Positions 1 through 5,512 of a stretch of DNA of 8,681 nucleotides are shown here, piece after piece. This DNA is from Patescibacteria group bacterium (GTDB lineage Bacteria; Patescibacteriota; Minisyncoccia; Minisyncoccales; JAGOPM01). The translations under genes and the position numbers were made by a program. The notes below the pieces were generated by a model. It worked only from the letters and a program-made list of their open reading frames with translations. It was not told where the DNA came from and did no database searches. The DNA is taken from NCBI GenBank assembly GCA_022710815.1, contig JAKLGF010000015.1, forward strand, positions 1 through 8,681. The letters run 5' to 3'. The first letter of the stretch is position 1. The number at the start of each line of letters is the position of its first letter.

Positions 1-1
1 G

Positions 2-268
2 ATCTTGGAAAATGTTTTTGCCTTCATCACTGAGTGCAATAAACACATTGATGAAAACCAAGTTTGGAAGACCAAAGACAAAAAAGAACTTTATCAGTTG
101 GCTGATAGTATCAAAACAGTTGCAATTCTTTTGTCTCCTTTCATTCCTCAAACTGCAGAAAAAATTTCTCAAACTTTTGGTTTTCAAATCTCTTGGGAAA
201 ATATTTCTCAGCCATTAGAGATTTGTGAAGTAAAAAAGTCAGAACCATTATTTGCAAAAATCATCTAA
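2..268 (+). CDS. metG: Methionyl-tRNA synthetase, C-terminal fragment (5' end outside window)
   Basis: Class I aminoacyl-tRNA synthetase that charges tRNA-Met in the cytoplasm. Only the last 88 residues are visible; the frame is open to the left edge. They match the end of the helical anticodon-binding domain: a helix with FAFITECNKHIDENQVW (family pattern 'N.yIde..pW', here with Val in place of the usual Pro before Trp), then a helix with 'ILLSPFIPQTAEKISQTFG' (family pattern 'LL.PFmP.tae.i...lG'), and the closing 'SEPLFAKI', equivalent to 'g.pLFpri'. The protein stops at TAA right after this motif, so there is no C-terminal EMAP/Trbp111-like tRNA-binding extension; this short form is common in small genomes. 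Two hairpin terminators follow at once, so it is the last gene of its transcript. An isoleucyl- or valyl-tRNA synthetase is less likely because of the terminal LF.(K/R)I motif. Confidence 0.85.
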   Translation: MLENVFAFITECNKHIDENQVWKTKDKKELYQLADSIKTVAILLSPFIPQTAEKISQTFGFQISWENISQPLEICEVKKSEPLFAKII

Positions 269-271
269 AAG

Positions 272-296
272 AAAAATCCGCGCAAGCGGATTTTTT
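272..296 (+). terminator. Intrinsic terminator of metG
   Basis: A perfect 10-bp stem (272-281 with 286-295) closes a GCAA loop of the GNRA type, with a T run at 291-296 forming the end of the stem and tail. It begins four bases after the metG stop. The A-rich left arm gives T-rich sequence on the other strand, so it could also stop transcription arriving from the right. Confidence 0.85.
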
Positions 297-319
297 AATT
301 GATCACTTTAAAAAAGATT

Positions 320-347
320 AAGGCGGCACCGAAGTGTCGCCTTTTTT
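320..347. terminator. Second, possibly bidirectional, terminator hairpin
   Basis: A 10-bp stem (320-329 with 334-343) holds one G.T wobble (326/337) and a CGAA loop, followed by T at 342-347. Read on the minus strand the loop becomes C(UUCG)G, an exceptionally stable tetraloop, and TTAATCTTTTTT follows, but the wobble becomes an A/C mismatch. It can back up the metG terminator on the plus strand and may also end a minus-strand transcript coming from the gene-free region to its right. Confidence 0.75.
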
Positions 348-378
348 GAATTCAATGGAGAAATGGTGTGGTGAGTGA

Positions 379-710
379 AACGGTGGGTCGCTTTAGAATG
401 GTAACAAGTTTGTACGTGTACAAACTGGTGAATAGAACAATGATGTTCCAACAACTCTTTTCTCGAGCAAACCTTCTGTGAACTGAAAGACGAAACGAAA
501 TACGAATTTACAAACTGTGAGAACTGATTGGTAACTGATTACTAGAACGAAAGAACTAATATGAACTGTGAAGGTGTATAGAGTCTAACAAGCGAGTTGC
601 CGTTATCTCAATGTACATTCATTTTCCAATGAATATGGTGGGCAATAAAAATTAAAAGAGCGATGAGCGGATAAATGTATGATTGAGATATTGAAGGTTT
701 GTGTTTTTTT
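379..710. ncRNA. Candidate structured non-coding RNA (strand unresolved)
   Basis: Several stems can be drawn. Helix A pairs 379-393 with 590-604: 14 of 15 positions pair, with three consecutive G.U wobbles and one G/G mismatch. Helix B pairs 604-612 with 682-690 and continues 613-618 with 675-680 across one bulged base (681). Inside it is a hairpin of 617-623 with 628-634, which competes with helix B for two bases. A hairpin of 407-414 with 419-426 (CGTG loop) and a small one of 435-439 with 444-448 lie in the 5' half. CAAACCTTC at 468-476 is complementary to 693-701, crossing helix A as a possible pseudoknot, and T704-T710 follows. The wobbles favour the plus strand, but the better promoter is on the minus strand. 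No known RNA family was recognised. Stems of this size can occur by chance in 500 AT-rich bases, so this is inference. Confidence 0.3.
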
Positions 711-726
711 GATTAAAAACTTATTG

Positions 727-757
727 GATAAACCTAATATCGTTATCGATAAACCTA
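727..757. repeat. Two 10-bp direct repeats, 21 bp apart
   Basis: GATAAACCTA occurs at 727-736 and 748-757, exactly 21 bp start to start, about two turns of B-DNA. The 10-bp palindrome TTATCGATAA (743-752) overlaps the second copy. The repeats lie just downstream of the predicted start site of the minus-strand promoter at 769-796, where a repressor could block it. Confidence 0.6.
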
Positions 758-768
758 TCCTCAATATT

Positions 769-796
769 ATTATCGCATTTTAAAGAATTTAGTCAA
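769..796 (-). promoter_or_regulatory. Candidate sigma70-type promoter, reading leftward
   Basis: On the minus strand TTGACT (796-791) is followed after 16 bp by GATAAT (774-769), each one mismatch from consensus, and the -10 is preceded by TGC (777-775), an extended -10 element. Predicted start near 762. There is no protein gene downstream on that strand before the hairpin at 343-320, so it would drive a non-coding transcript of roughly 450 bases. Confidence 0.4.
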
Positions 797-839
797 AGCC
801 CTAGAAGAGAAAAATCATAGCCTAAAAACCCTTGAGAAA

Positions 840-884
840 TAAAGAAAAACAGGCAGGGGGAAATATTTTTCCACACCTGCCTGT
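840..884 (-). terminator. Intrinsic terminator of the cation ATPase gene
   Basis: The 9-bp stem ACAGGCAGG (849-857) with CCTGCCTGT (876-884) encloses a second pairing, GGAAA with TTTCC. On the minus strand it is followed by TTTTTCTTTATTTC. It starts 16 bases past the ATPase stop codon and ends the membrane protein/ATPase transcript. Confidence 0.85.
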
Positions 885-900
885 TGCTTCTTTTGTCTCA

Positions 901-3333
901 TTAACTTGTCTCTGATCTGGATTTAATAAATTTAACAAATTCTACTAAAACAATATTAGCTAGTCCTACAGCTAAGACAATTCCCCACTGAGCTGAATTC
1001 AATCTAACAGTATGTAACAATTTGGAAACTTGCGGAACATAGAGAGCAATATATATCAAAGCCAATCCTCCAATTGTTCCAACAATAAGTCCTTTGTTGT
1101 CCCAAAACTTTTCTGTTTTCCATAATGGATTTTTTAAATCCTTGAATGAGAAAACATAAATTAAATCTGCAGCTGCTAAAATCACAAAAGCTAAAGTTTG
1201 CGCTAATTCTATTCCAAAATTTTTCAGATAAAAAGAAAAAATGAAGAGAGCCAATCCTCCGGTTGTGACACTGATTCCAATGATTAATGTTTTAACAGAC
1301 CAATCAAGAATTTCTTCTTTCTTAATATCTTGAGGTTTGCGATCTATGGCTGAAGAAGTCTTTGGTTCAAATCCTAACAAGAGATCCATTGGTCCATCGC
1401 AAATAAAGTGACTCCATAAAATTTGGACAATGGTTAGTGGGGCTGGTAATTGCAAAAATATTGCTCCTAAAATTAAAATCATTTCTGCAAAAGAATTAGA
1501 CAAAGTATATCCGACAACTTTTTTAATATTAGAAAAAATTAATCTTCCTTCTTGGCAAGCAGCAACAATTGTTTCAAAATTATTATCCAATAAAATTAAG
1601 TCTCCGGCTTCTTTAGCAACTTCTGTTCCGTCTCCAACAACAACTCCGATGTCTGCTTGTTTGAGAGCAGGCGCATCATTAACTCCGTCTCCAGTCATGG
1701 CAACTGTCTCTCCCATATCTTGGAGAGCTTTCACAATTCTTAATTTATGAATTGGAGTAATGCGAGCAAACAAATTCACTTCTTGAGCTTTTATTCTTAA
1801 TTGAGTGTCATTCATTTTTTCAATCTCCTGACCCTCTAAAACTTTTCCATTAGAAATGTCTATTCCAATTTGATCAGCAATATGCATTGCTGTTAGTAAA
1901 TAATCTCCAGTAACAATTTTAACTTTTATCCCCATTCTGGTTGCTTCTTGAATTGAAGCATGAGCACTTTTTCTAATTGGATCTTGAATCCCAACTAATC
2001 CCAACCAAGTGTATCCTTTTTTAGAATCTAAATTTTTTGTCTCCTTGAAAGCTAAACCTAAAACTCTCAAACCATTACCAGCCCAAACTCCAAACTTTTC
2101 CATTTCTTTAGAAACCATTTCTGGATTATCAAAATGGCACATTTTCAAAACAACTTCTGGAGCTCCTTTCACAAAAGCCATTTCTCTGCCATTAATCATG
2201 TTAACAGTAGCCATGTACTTTTTCTGGCTATCAAAAGATTCTTCTAGAATTCTTTTTGCTGAGTCATTAATCTCTTGAGGGCTCAAAGACTCATTCTTTT
2301 TTACATATTCCCATAAGGCAGTTTCTAAATTAGTCTTTTGATCATTAGCCAAAACCATGGCCAATATTGCCTTCTTGCGATCAGTAAATTCTGTTTGCAC
2401 TACTTTCATATTCCCTTCAGTAATAGTTCCTGTTTTGTCAGTGCAAATAACAGAAGTTACTCCCAAGGTCTCAATGGAAAGAAGTTTTTTAACCAATCCA
2501 TGGCGCTTAAGAATCTTGCGCATTCCAACAGCCAGAATCAAAGTAATAGCTACTGGCAATCCTTCAGGAATTGCTGCTACAGCTAAGATAATAGAAAGGC
2601 GAAACATCATTGGAATAGGCTGGCCAGAAATTACTCCAATAGTAAAGATAATCAAACTGATTATTAAAATGAGATACATCAAACTATGGGCAAACTTATC
2701 TAGTTTGATTTGAAGGGGAGTTTCTTGATCTTGAATCTCAGCTAAACTCTTTCCAATTTTGCCGATTTCAGTATTAATTCCTGTTTTTTCAACTTCTAAA
2801 ATACCACGGCCAGATAAAACAGTTGTCCCCATAAAAGCTTGGCATTTGTCCTTATCTGAATCACATTTTTCTACTGCCTCGCTTTCCCCGGTTAAAATAG
2901 ACTCATTAATCAACAAGCTTATTGACTCCAATAGTCTTCCATCAGCTGGAACTTTGTCCCCTGAGCCCAAAACAACAATATCTCCAGGAACTAATTCAAT
3001 GGCCTCTATTTCCTGACGAATCCCATTGCGAATAACAATGGTCTTTGGTTTTAATAATCCATGCAAGGCCTGAAGAGTCTTTTTAGCATTGAATTCCTGA
3101 TAAAAACCCATGGCCACATCCAGCAAAACAACAGCCAAAATCAAGATAACATCACTTGCCTCTCCAAAAAACAAAGAAACGATAATAACAAAAAGAAGAA
3201 CGTAAATTAAGGGATTCTTGAATTGATCAAGTAGAATTTGCCACCAGGAAACTTTTTCCTTGCTAGGAAGGGAATTTTGCCCATATTGTTTCCTTAGGCT
3301 TGTTATTTGACTTGGAGTCAATCCCTTGAACAT
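901..3333 (-). CDS. P-type cation-transporting ATPase (P2A, Ca2+-ATPase-like) with variant ion site
   Basis: Membrane pump of 810 residues coupling ATP hydrolysis to cation export. Order: short N-terminal cation-ATPase domain (3-30), M1-M2 (about 42-80), actuator domain with TGES (148-151), M3-M4 with IPEGLP (255-260), phosphorylation motif DKTGT (Asp299), a small nucleotide-binding domain with KGAPE (389-393), hinge TGDGVNDAPA (547-556), and M5-M10 to the end. All catalytic motifs are intact. Compared with SERCA by eye, Glu309, Glu771 and Asp800 are kept (E257, E617, D646), but Asn768, Asn796, Thr799 and Glu908 appear as S614, H642, C645 and D723, so the transported ion is uncertain; Ca2+ is only the family default. 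At 810 residues it is somewhat shorter than most bacterial relatives, mainly in the nucleotide-binding domain. The ATG follows the stop of the upstream gene after one base, with no clear Shine-Dalgarno site, suggesting translational coupling. A terminator lies just downstream. Confidence 0.92.
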   Translation of the reverse strand: MFKGLTPSQITSLRKQYGQNSLPSKEKVSWWQILLDQFKNPLIYVLLFVIIVSLFFGEASDVILILAVVLLDVAMGFYQEFNAKKTLQALHGLLKPKTIVIRNGIRQEIEAIELVPGDIVVLGSGDKVPADGRLLESISLLINESILTGESEAVEKCDSDKDKCQAFMGTTVLSGRGILEVEKTGINTEIGKIGKSLAEIQDQETPLQIKLDKFAHSLMYLILIISLIIFTIGVISGQPIPMMFRLSIILAVAAIPEGLPVAITLILAVGMRKILKRHGLVKKLLSIETLGVTSVICTDKTGTITEGNMKVVQTEFTDRKKAILAMVLANDQKTNLETALWEYVKKNESLSPQEINDSAKRILEESFDSQKKYMATVNMINGREMAFVKGAPEVVLKMCHFDNPEMVSKEMEKFGVWAGNGLRVLGLAFKETKNLDSKKGYTWLGLVGIQDPIRKSAHASIQEATRMGIKVKIVTGDYLLTAMHIADQIGIDISNGKVLEGQEIEKMNDTQLRIKAQEVNLFARITPIHKLRIVKALQDMGETVAMTGDGVNDAPALKQADIGVVVGDGTEVAKEAGDLILLDNNFETIVAACQEGRLIFSNIKKVVGYTLSNSFAEMILILGAIFLQLPAPLTIVQILWSHFICDGPMDLLLGFEPKTSSAIDRKPQDIKKEEILDWSVKTLIIGISVTTGGLALFIFSFYLKNFGIELAQTLAFVILAAADLIYVFSFKDLKNPLWKTEKFWDNKGLIVGTIGGLALIYIALYVPQVSKLLHTVRLNSAQWGIVLAVGLANIVLVEFVKFIKSRSETS

Positions 3334-3334
3334 A

Positions 3335-3883
3335 TTATTTCTGCCAATCTTTTGATTTCTTGTACCCTATAGCTATTAGTCCAATTAAAATAAAAGCTAA
3401 AGCAAAGAATCTGACTTTGTCATCAATATTAGACCAATACTTAACAGCAGCGATAAAAAAGGCAATTAGGCCTCCATAAGAAAAGCCAAAAGCAATTGGC
3501 CATTCCTTAATTACCAAGAATCCTAAAATACAAGAAGCAAAACCCAGGGCTATCATTATCAAAAAGGAATTTTTGCGATACAAATTATCAGCTTGTCTTA
3601 ATTCCTGATCGCATTTATACATAGCATTACAATAGCCAGTTACTGGCGAAGCTGGAGCTACTTGGCTAGGCATTTTTTCAGCTGGAATATCTTGCCACAT
3701 TCCTCCTACAGCCTCACAACTAGCTTTGTCATAATATTGTTGATTCATTACTTTGGAACAAAAATCTTCAAACTTGGGTTCTTTGAAGAACAAATCTATT
3801 CCGTAATTGAATAAAAGATTAAGGATAATAACAATACTTAATCCTAGGGCCAATTTTAAAACACTGTTTGAGTTTATAGGCAT
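3335..3883 (-). CDS. Four-helix membrane protein with Cys-containing outer loop, unknown function
   Basis: 182 residues, function not recognised. Hydrophobic helices at about 9-31, 105-124, 128-148 and 157-173. Between the first and second lies a soluble loop of about 70 residues with four cysteines (C42, C56, C85, C91) in the pattern FEDFC...SCEAVGGMW...GYCNAMYKC, suited to two disulfides if the loop is outside the cell. The short K-rich C-terminus (GYKKSKDWQK) fits a cytoplasmic end by the positive-inside rule. From memory this layout resembles an uncharacterised family frequent in CPR genomes; I cannot verify that here. Its TAA ends one base before the ATPase ATG, so the two are probably co-transcribed and perhaps coupled; an accessory role for the pump is conceivable but unsupported. 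The start codon has no evident Shine-Dalgarno site. Confidence 0.75.
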   Translation of the reverse strand: MPINSNSVLKLALGLSIVIILNLLFNYGIDLFFKEPKFEDFCSKVMNQQYYDKASCEAVGGMWQDIPAEKMPSQVAPASPVTGYCNAMYKCDQELRQADNLYRKNSFLIMIALGFASCILGFLVIKEWPIAFGFSYGGLIAFFIAAVKYWSNIDDKVRFFALAFILIGLIAIGYKKSKDWQK

Positions 3884-3899
3884 ATGTTTGTTTTAATTG

Positions 3900-3905
3900 A
3901 TTTTA
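3900..3905 (-). promoter_or_regulatory. Possible -10 element for the membrane protein/ATPase transcript
   Basis: TAAAAT on the minus strand lies 16 bases before the ATG at 3883, in the short gap after the kinase terminator where a promoter is needed. No good -35 box is visible. If used, the mRNA leader would be only about 10 bases. Confidence 0.25.
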
Positions 3906-3925
3906 CTACTTGATTAAGGAAAATA

Positions 3926-3962
3926 AAACCCCTGGGAAAAGCTTTTGCTTTCCCAGGGGTTT
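3926..3962 (-). terminator. Strong intrinsic terminator of the kinase-like gene
   Basis: A perfect 14-bp stem, AAACCCCTGGGAAA (3926-3939) with TTTCCCAGGGGTTT (3949-3962), with TTTTATTTTCC following on the minus strand. It begins three bases after the kinase stop codon (3966-3968) and separates that gene from the membrane protein/ATPase pair. Confidence 0.9.
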
Positions 3963-3965
3963 GGT

Positions 3966-4718
3966 TCACGGCTTTTTGAGCCTTTTGACAGTGTCTGACA
4001 AATTCTCATCTCTGAAAATTCCTGAATTGCCTAGGGTTTTGACTCCGCTGTGGCAAAGAAATGAGAAAATCATTTCTGTCGTGTTTTTGATTTCATTGCC
4101 TTCCCATTCTTTTGATCTGTCGATAAAAAGAATATCTCGATAGAGATTCAGATCAGGGAACTTCTTGGTCGGTTCTTTCTCAATTTGCTCTTGCCAAGAC
4201 TTGTTGTCTTGAATCTTAGGCCAATCGCGATCATAAGCAGCCTTGTCATTCTTAGCTCTTTCTTCCAGTCTTTTTCTGACAATCCTGTGATCGTCGCAAT
4301 AGAAATACAGAATTGGCATTCTGACATTTCTAAGATCACTATAGTCAAAGAAATTGACTAGTCTCCGGGCAAGTGAATGCTTGCCTTCAGAATCCATGAG
4401 CCATCCGATCCAACAAGCATCAAGAATTGTGCTTTTGCCAAGCTTAGCATTAGCCATGGCAATGCGAAACATTGATGCGTAAGTCTGGTTCCTGATCATA
4501 CTTTTGTAAATCGGATCATGAAAGGAAAGCCTGACATCTTCTGACATGGGATCATTGAAAGGATTGCTGTGCAAGAAATCTTCAGTCAGATCATCTTTTC
4601 CCAAAAGAGAAACATTTTCCATCTTGGGAATGATTGAATTCAAGACTTTTGTTTTCCCAACTCCTGGCGCGCCTGCTGCCAGAATGATCATTGGATTAGG
4701 CAATATGGCTTTTGCCAT
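3966..4718 (-). CDS. P-loop NTPase, predicted small kinase of the AAA_33 / zeta-toxin-like group
   Basis: 250 residues, soluble. Walker A GAPGVGKT is at 16-23, directly after a first strand MIILAA. 'LLGKDDL' (38-44) follows strand 2, where such kinases often bind the acceptor substrate. A further strand is 'STILDAC' (96-102), 'ILYFYCDD' (136-143) is the next core strand, and the Arg/Lys-rich segment 145-165 (RIVRKRLEERAKNDK) fits an ATP lid. This is the fold of small-molecule and nucleic-acid kinases; the substrate is unknown. The ATG at 4718 was chosen over an in-frame TTG at 4787 because AAGAGGAGGTG (4733-4723) lies six bases upstream of it and the extra 23 residues would overlap the promoter. 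It has its own promoter and terminator, so it is monocistronic. There is no antitoxin-like neighbour, which argues against a zeta toxin. Confidence 0.7.
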   Translation of the reverse strand: MAKAILPNPMIILAAGAPGVGKTKVLNSIIPKMENVSLLGKDDLTEDFLHSNPFNDPMSEDVRLSFHDPIYKSMIRNQTYASMFRIAMANAKLGKSTILDACWIGWLMDSEGKHSLARRLVNFFDYSDLRNVRMPILYFYCDDHRIVRKRLEERAKNDKAAYDRDWPKIQDNKSWQEQIEKEPTKKFPDLNLYRDILFIDRSKEWEGNEIKNTTEMIFSFLCHSGVKTLGNSGIFRDENLSDTVKRLKKP

Positions 4719-4722
4719 CAAA

Positions 4723-4733
4723 CACCTCCTCTT
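4723..4733 (-). promoter_or_regulatory. Shine-Dalgarno site of the kinase-like gene
   Basis: AAGAGGAGGTG on the minus strand, with GGAGG six bases from the ATG at 4718. It decides the start codon and removes the longer TTG-started version. Confidence 0.85.
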
Positions 4734-4757
4734 GTAAATAATACTATTGTGTGGTAA

Positions 4758-4763
4758 TATAAT
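4758..4763 (+). promoter_or_regulatory. Possible -10 element for the pseudouridine synthase gene
   Basis: TATAAT on the plus strand, a perfect -10, overlapping five bases of the opposite-strand -10 of the kinase promoter. The only -35-like hexamer, TTGTAA at 4732-4737, would need a 20-bp spacer, so the promoter is uncertain. A start near 4770 would leave about 20 bases before the ATG at 4790, without a Shine-Dalgarno site. Confidence 0.4.
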
Positions 4764-4787
4764 AAAATAAATTAGACTGTTTGTCAA
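4759..4787 (-). promoter_or_regulatory. Promoter of the kinase-like gene
   Basis: TTGACA (4787-4782), a 17-bp spacer and TATTAT (4764-4759): a perfect -35 and a five-of-six -10 at ideal spacing. Predicted start near 4752, giving a leader of about 33 bases that contains the strong Shine-Dalgarno site. The -35 ends just before the ATG of the divergent pseudouridine synthase gene. Confidence 0.75.
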
Positions 4788-4789
4788 CT

Positions 4790-5497
4790 ATGGAAGAAAG
4801 ACTGCAAAAAACAATAGCCCAATCAGGCCTCTGCTCTCGCCGCCAGGCTGAAGAGCTTATCTTAGAAGGCAAAGTTAAGGTTAATGGCAAAAAAGCCATT
4901 ATCGGCCAAAAAGTATCTGAAACTGATACTATTTTTGTTAATGGAAAATTACTAGAAAAAGCCCAGGATAAAATATATATTAAGCTCAACAAGCCCACTG
5001 GCTATACTTGCACTAATGCTGAATTTGAACATGAAAAGAATGTCTTTGATCTAGTTAAAACCAATCAAAGACTCTTTGTTGTAGGCAGATTAGATAAAGA
5101 CAGCCAAGGTTTGGTTCTTTTAACCAATGACGGCCCTTTATGCCAAAAACTAACTCATCCTAAATACGAACACAAAAAGGTATATATTGTAGATATTCAA
5201 GAACCCAAGAAATTCGTTTCAGCCCAGGAAATAATGAGAGAATTCCTGAAAGGAATAGATATTGGAGAAAATGAAATAGCCAGAATAAAGGACATTAAAC
5301 ATATCAACAAAAACCAATATCAGATTGAAATGGCTGAAGGAAAAAAACGCCAAATCAGAAGAATGTTTGAACATTTTGGCATTGATGTTGTGAAATTAGA
5401 AAGAGTTAAGATCGGACCATTAATGCTAGGAGTATTAAAACTAGGACAATTTAAACCATTAACTAAAGAAGAATTGAATAAATTAAAAGGGGCTTGA
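4790..5497 (+). CDS. RsuA/RluB/RluF-family rRNA pseudouridine synthase
   Basis: 235 residues. Converts a specific uridine in ribosomal RNA to pseudouridine, most likely 23S in view of RluB-like features; the exact target cannot be read from sequence. An N-terminal S4 RNA-binding domain (about 2-58; ERLQKTIAQSGLCSRRQAEELI) is followed by the catalytic domain: 'KLNKPTGYTCTN' (65-76), motif II 'GRLDKDSQGLVLLTNDG' with catalytic Asp102, 'KLTHPKYEHKKVY', and motif III 'EGKKRQIRRMFEHFG' (183-197) with the C-terminal 'LGVLKLGQFKPLT'. The length matches the family. I chose ATG 4790 over TTG 4781 because the S4 domain begins there and TTG would lie in the divergent promoter. The gene is preceded by only a short leader, faces the cyclophilin gene tail to tail, and ends in tandem stops TGA-TAG inside a terminator hairpin. 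Confidence 0.93.
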   Translation: MEERLQKTIAQSGLCSRRQAEELILEGKVKVNGKKAIIGQKVSETDTIFVNGKLLEKAQDKIYIKLNKPTGYTCTNAEFEHEKNVFDLVKTNQRLFVVGRLDKDSQGLVLLTNDGPLCQKLTHPKYEHKKVYIVDIQEPKKFVSAQEIMREFLKGIDIGENEIARIKDIKHINKNQYQIEMAEGKKRQIRRMFEHFGIDVVKLERVKIGPLMLGVLKLGQFKPLTKEELNKLKGA

Positions 5498-5512
5498 TAG
5501 CCCCTTTTAATT
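5481..5512. terminator. Bidirectional terminator shared by convergent genes
   Basis: A perfect 14-bp stem (5481-5494 with 5499-5512) closes the loop TGAT, and its arms read AATTAAAAGGGGCT and the complement. The loop contains the TGA of the pseudouridine synthase gene; the last two bases of the right arm belong to the TAA of the cyclophilin gene (5511-5513). A-rich and T-rich arms give a U-rich end on both strands, so one element serves both genes. Confidence 0.85.

Larger units (their letters stand above)
351..848. other. Gene-free region of about 500 bases
   Basis: No open frame here has protein-like sequence together with a ribosome binding site. The longest ATG frame I found by eye on the minus strand is about 20 codons (start near 617) with no Shine-Dalgarno site. 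The region is purine-rich on the plus strand, holds several self-complementary segments (listed separately), repeated AACTG pentamers, a 10-bp direct repeat and a minus-strand promoter candidate. It is bounded by terminators at 320-347 and 849-884, so anything transcribed here needs its own promoter. It shows none of the conserved RNase P RNA, tmRNA, SRP RNA, 5S rRNA or tRNA signatures that I can recognise. Confidence 0.7.

Noticed and set aside
555..617. Short minus-strand ORF of about 20 codons in the gene-free region
   Set aside because: No Shine-Dalgarno site, no recognisable composition, and its start lies in the base-paired part of a proposed stem.
727..757. CRISPR-like repeat
   Set aside because: Only two copies of a 10-bp repeat with an 11-bp gap, no array and no cas gene.
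351..848. RNase P RNA, tmRNA, SRP RNA or 5S rRNA in the gene-free region
   Set aside because: None of their conserved sequence blocks (for example the GAAAGTCC-type RNase P core or a tRNA-like TpsiC arm) is visible on either strand.
1430..3016. Several plus-strand open frames inside the ATPase gene
   Set aside because: They are antisense shadows of a well-conserved P-type ATPase, with no protein-like motifs or ribosome binding sites.
3966..4718. Zeta-type toxin of a toxin-antitoxin pair
   Set aside because: No epsilon-like antitoxin ORF beside it; the gene is monocistronic with its own strong promoter, which would be dangerous for an unpaired toxin.
4719..4787. Longer kinase protein starting at TTG 4787
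   Set aside because: The added 23 residues would be encoded across the -10/-35 region and past a strong Shine-Dalgarno site that serves the ATG at 4718; the P-loop fold begins right after that ATG.
4781..4789. TTG 4781 as start of the pseudouridine synthase
   Set aside because: ATG follows three codons later, at the usual start of the S4 domain, and there is no ribosome binding site favouring TTG.
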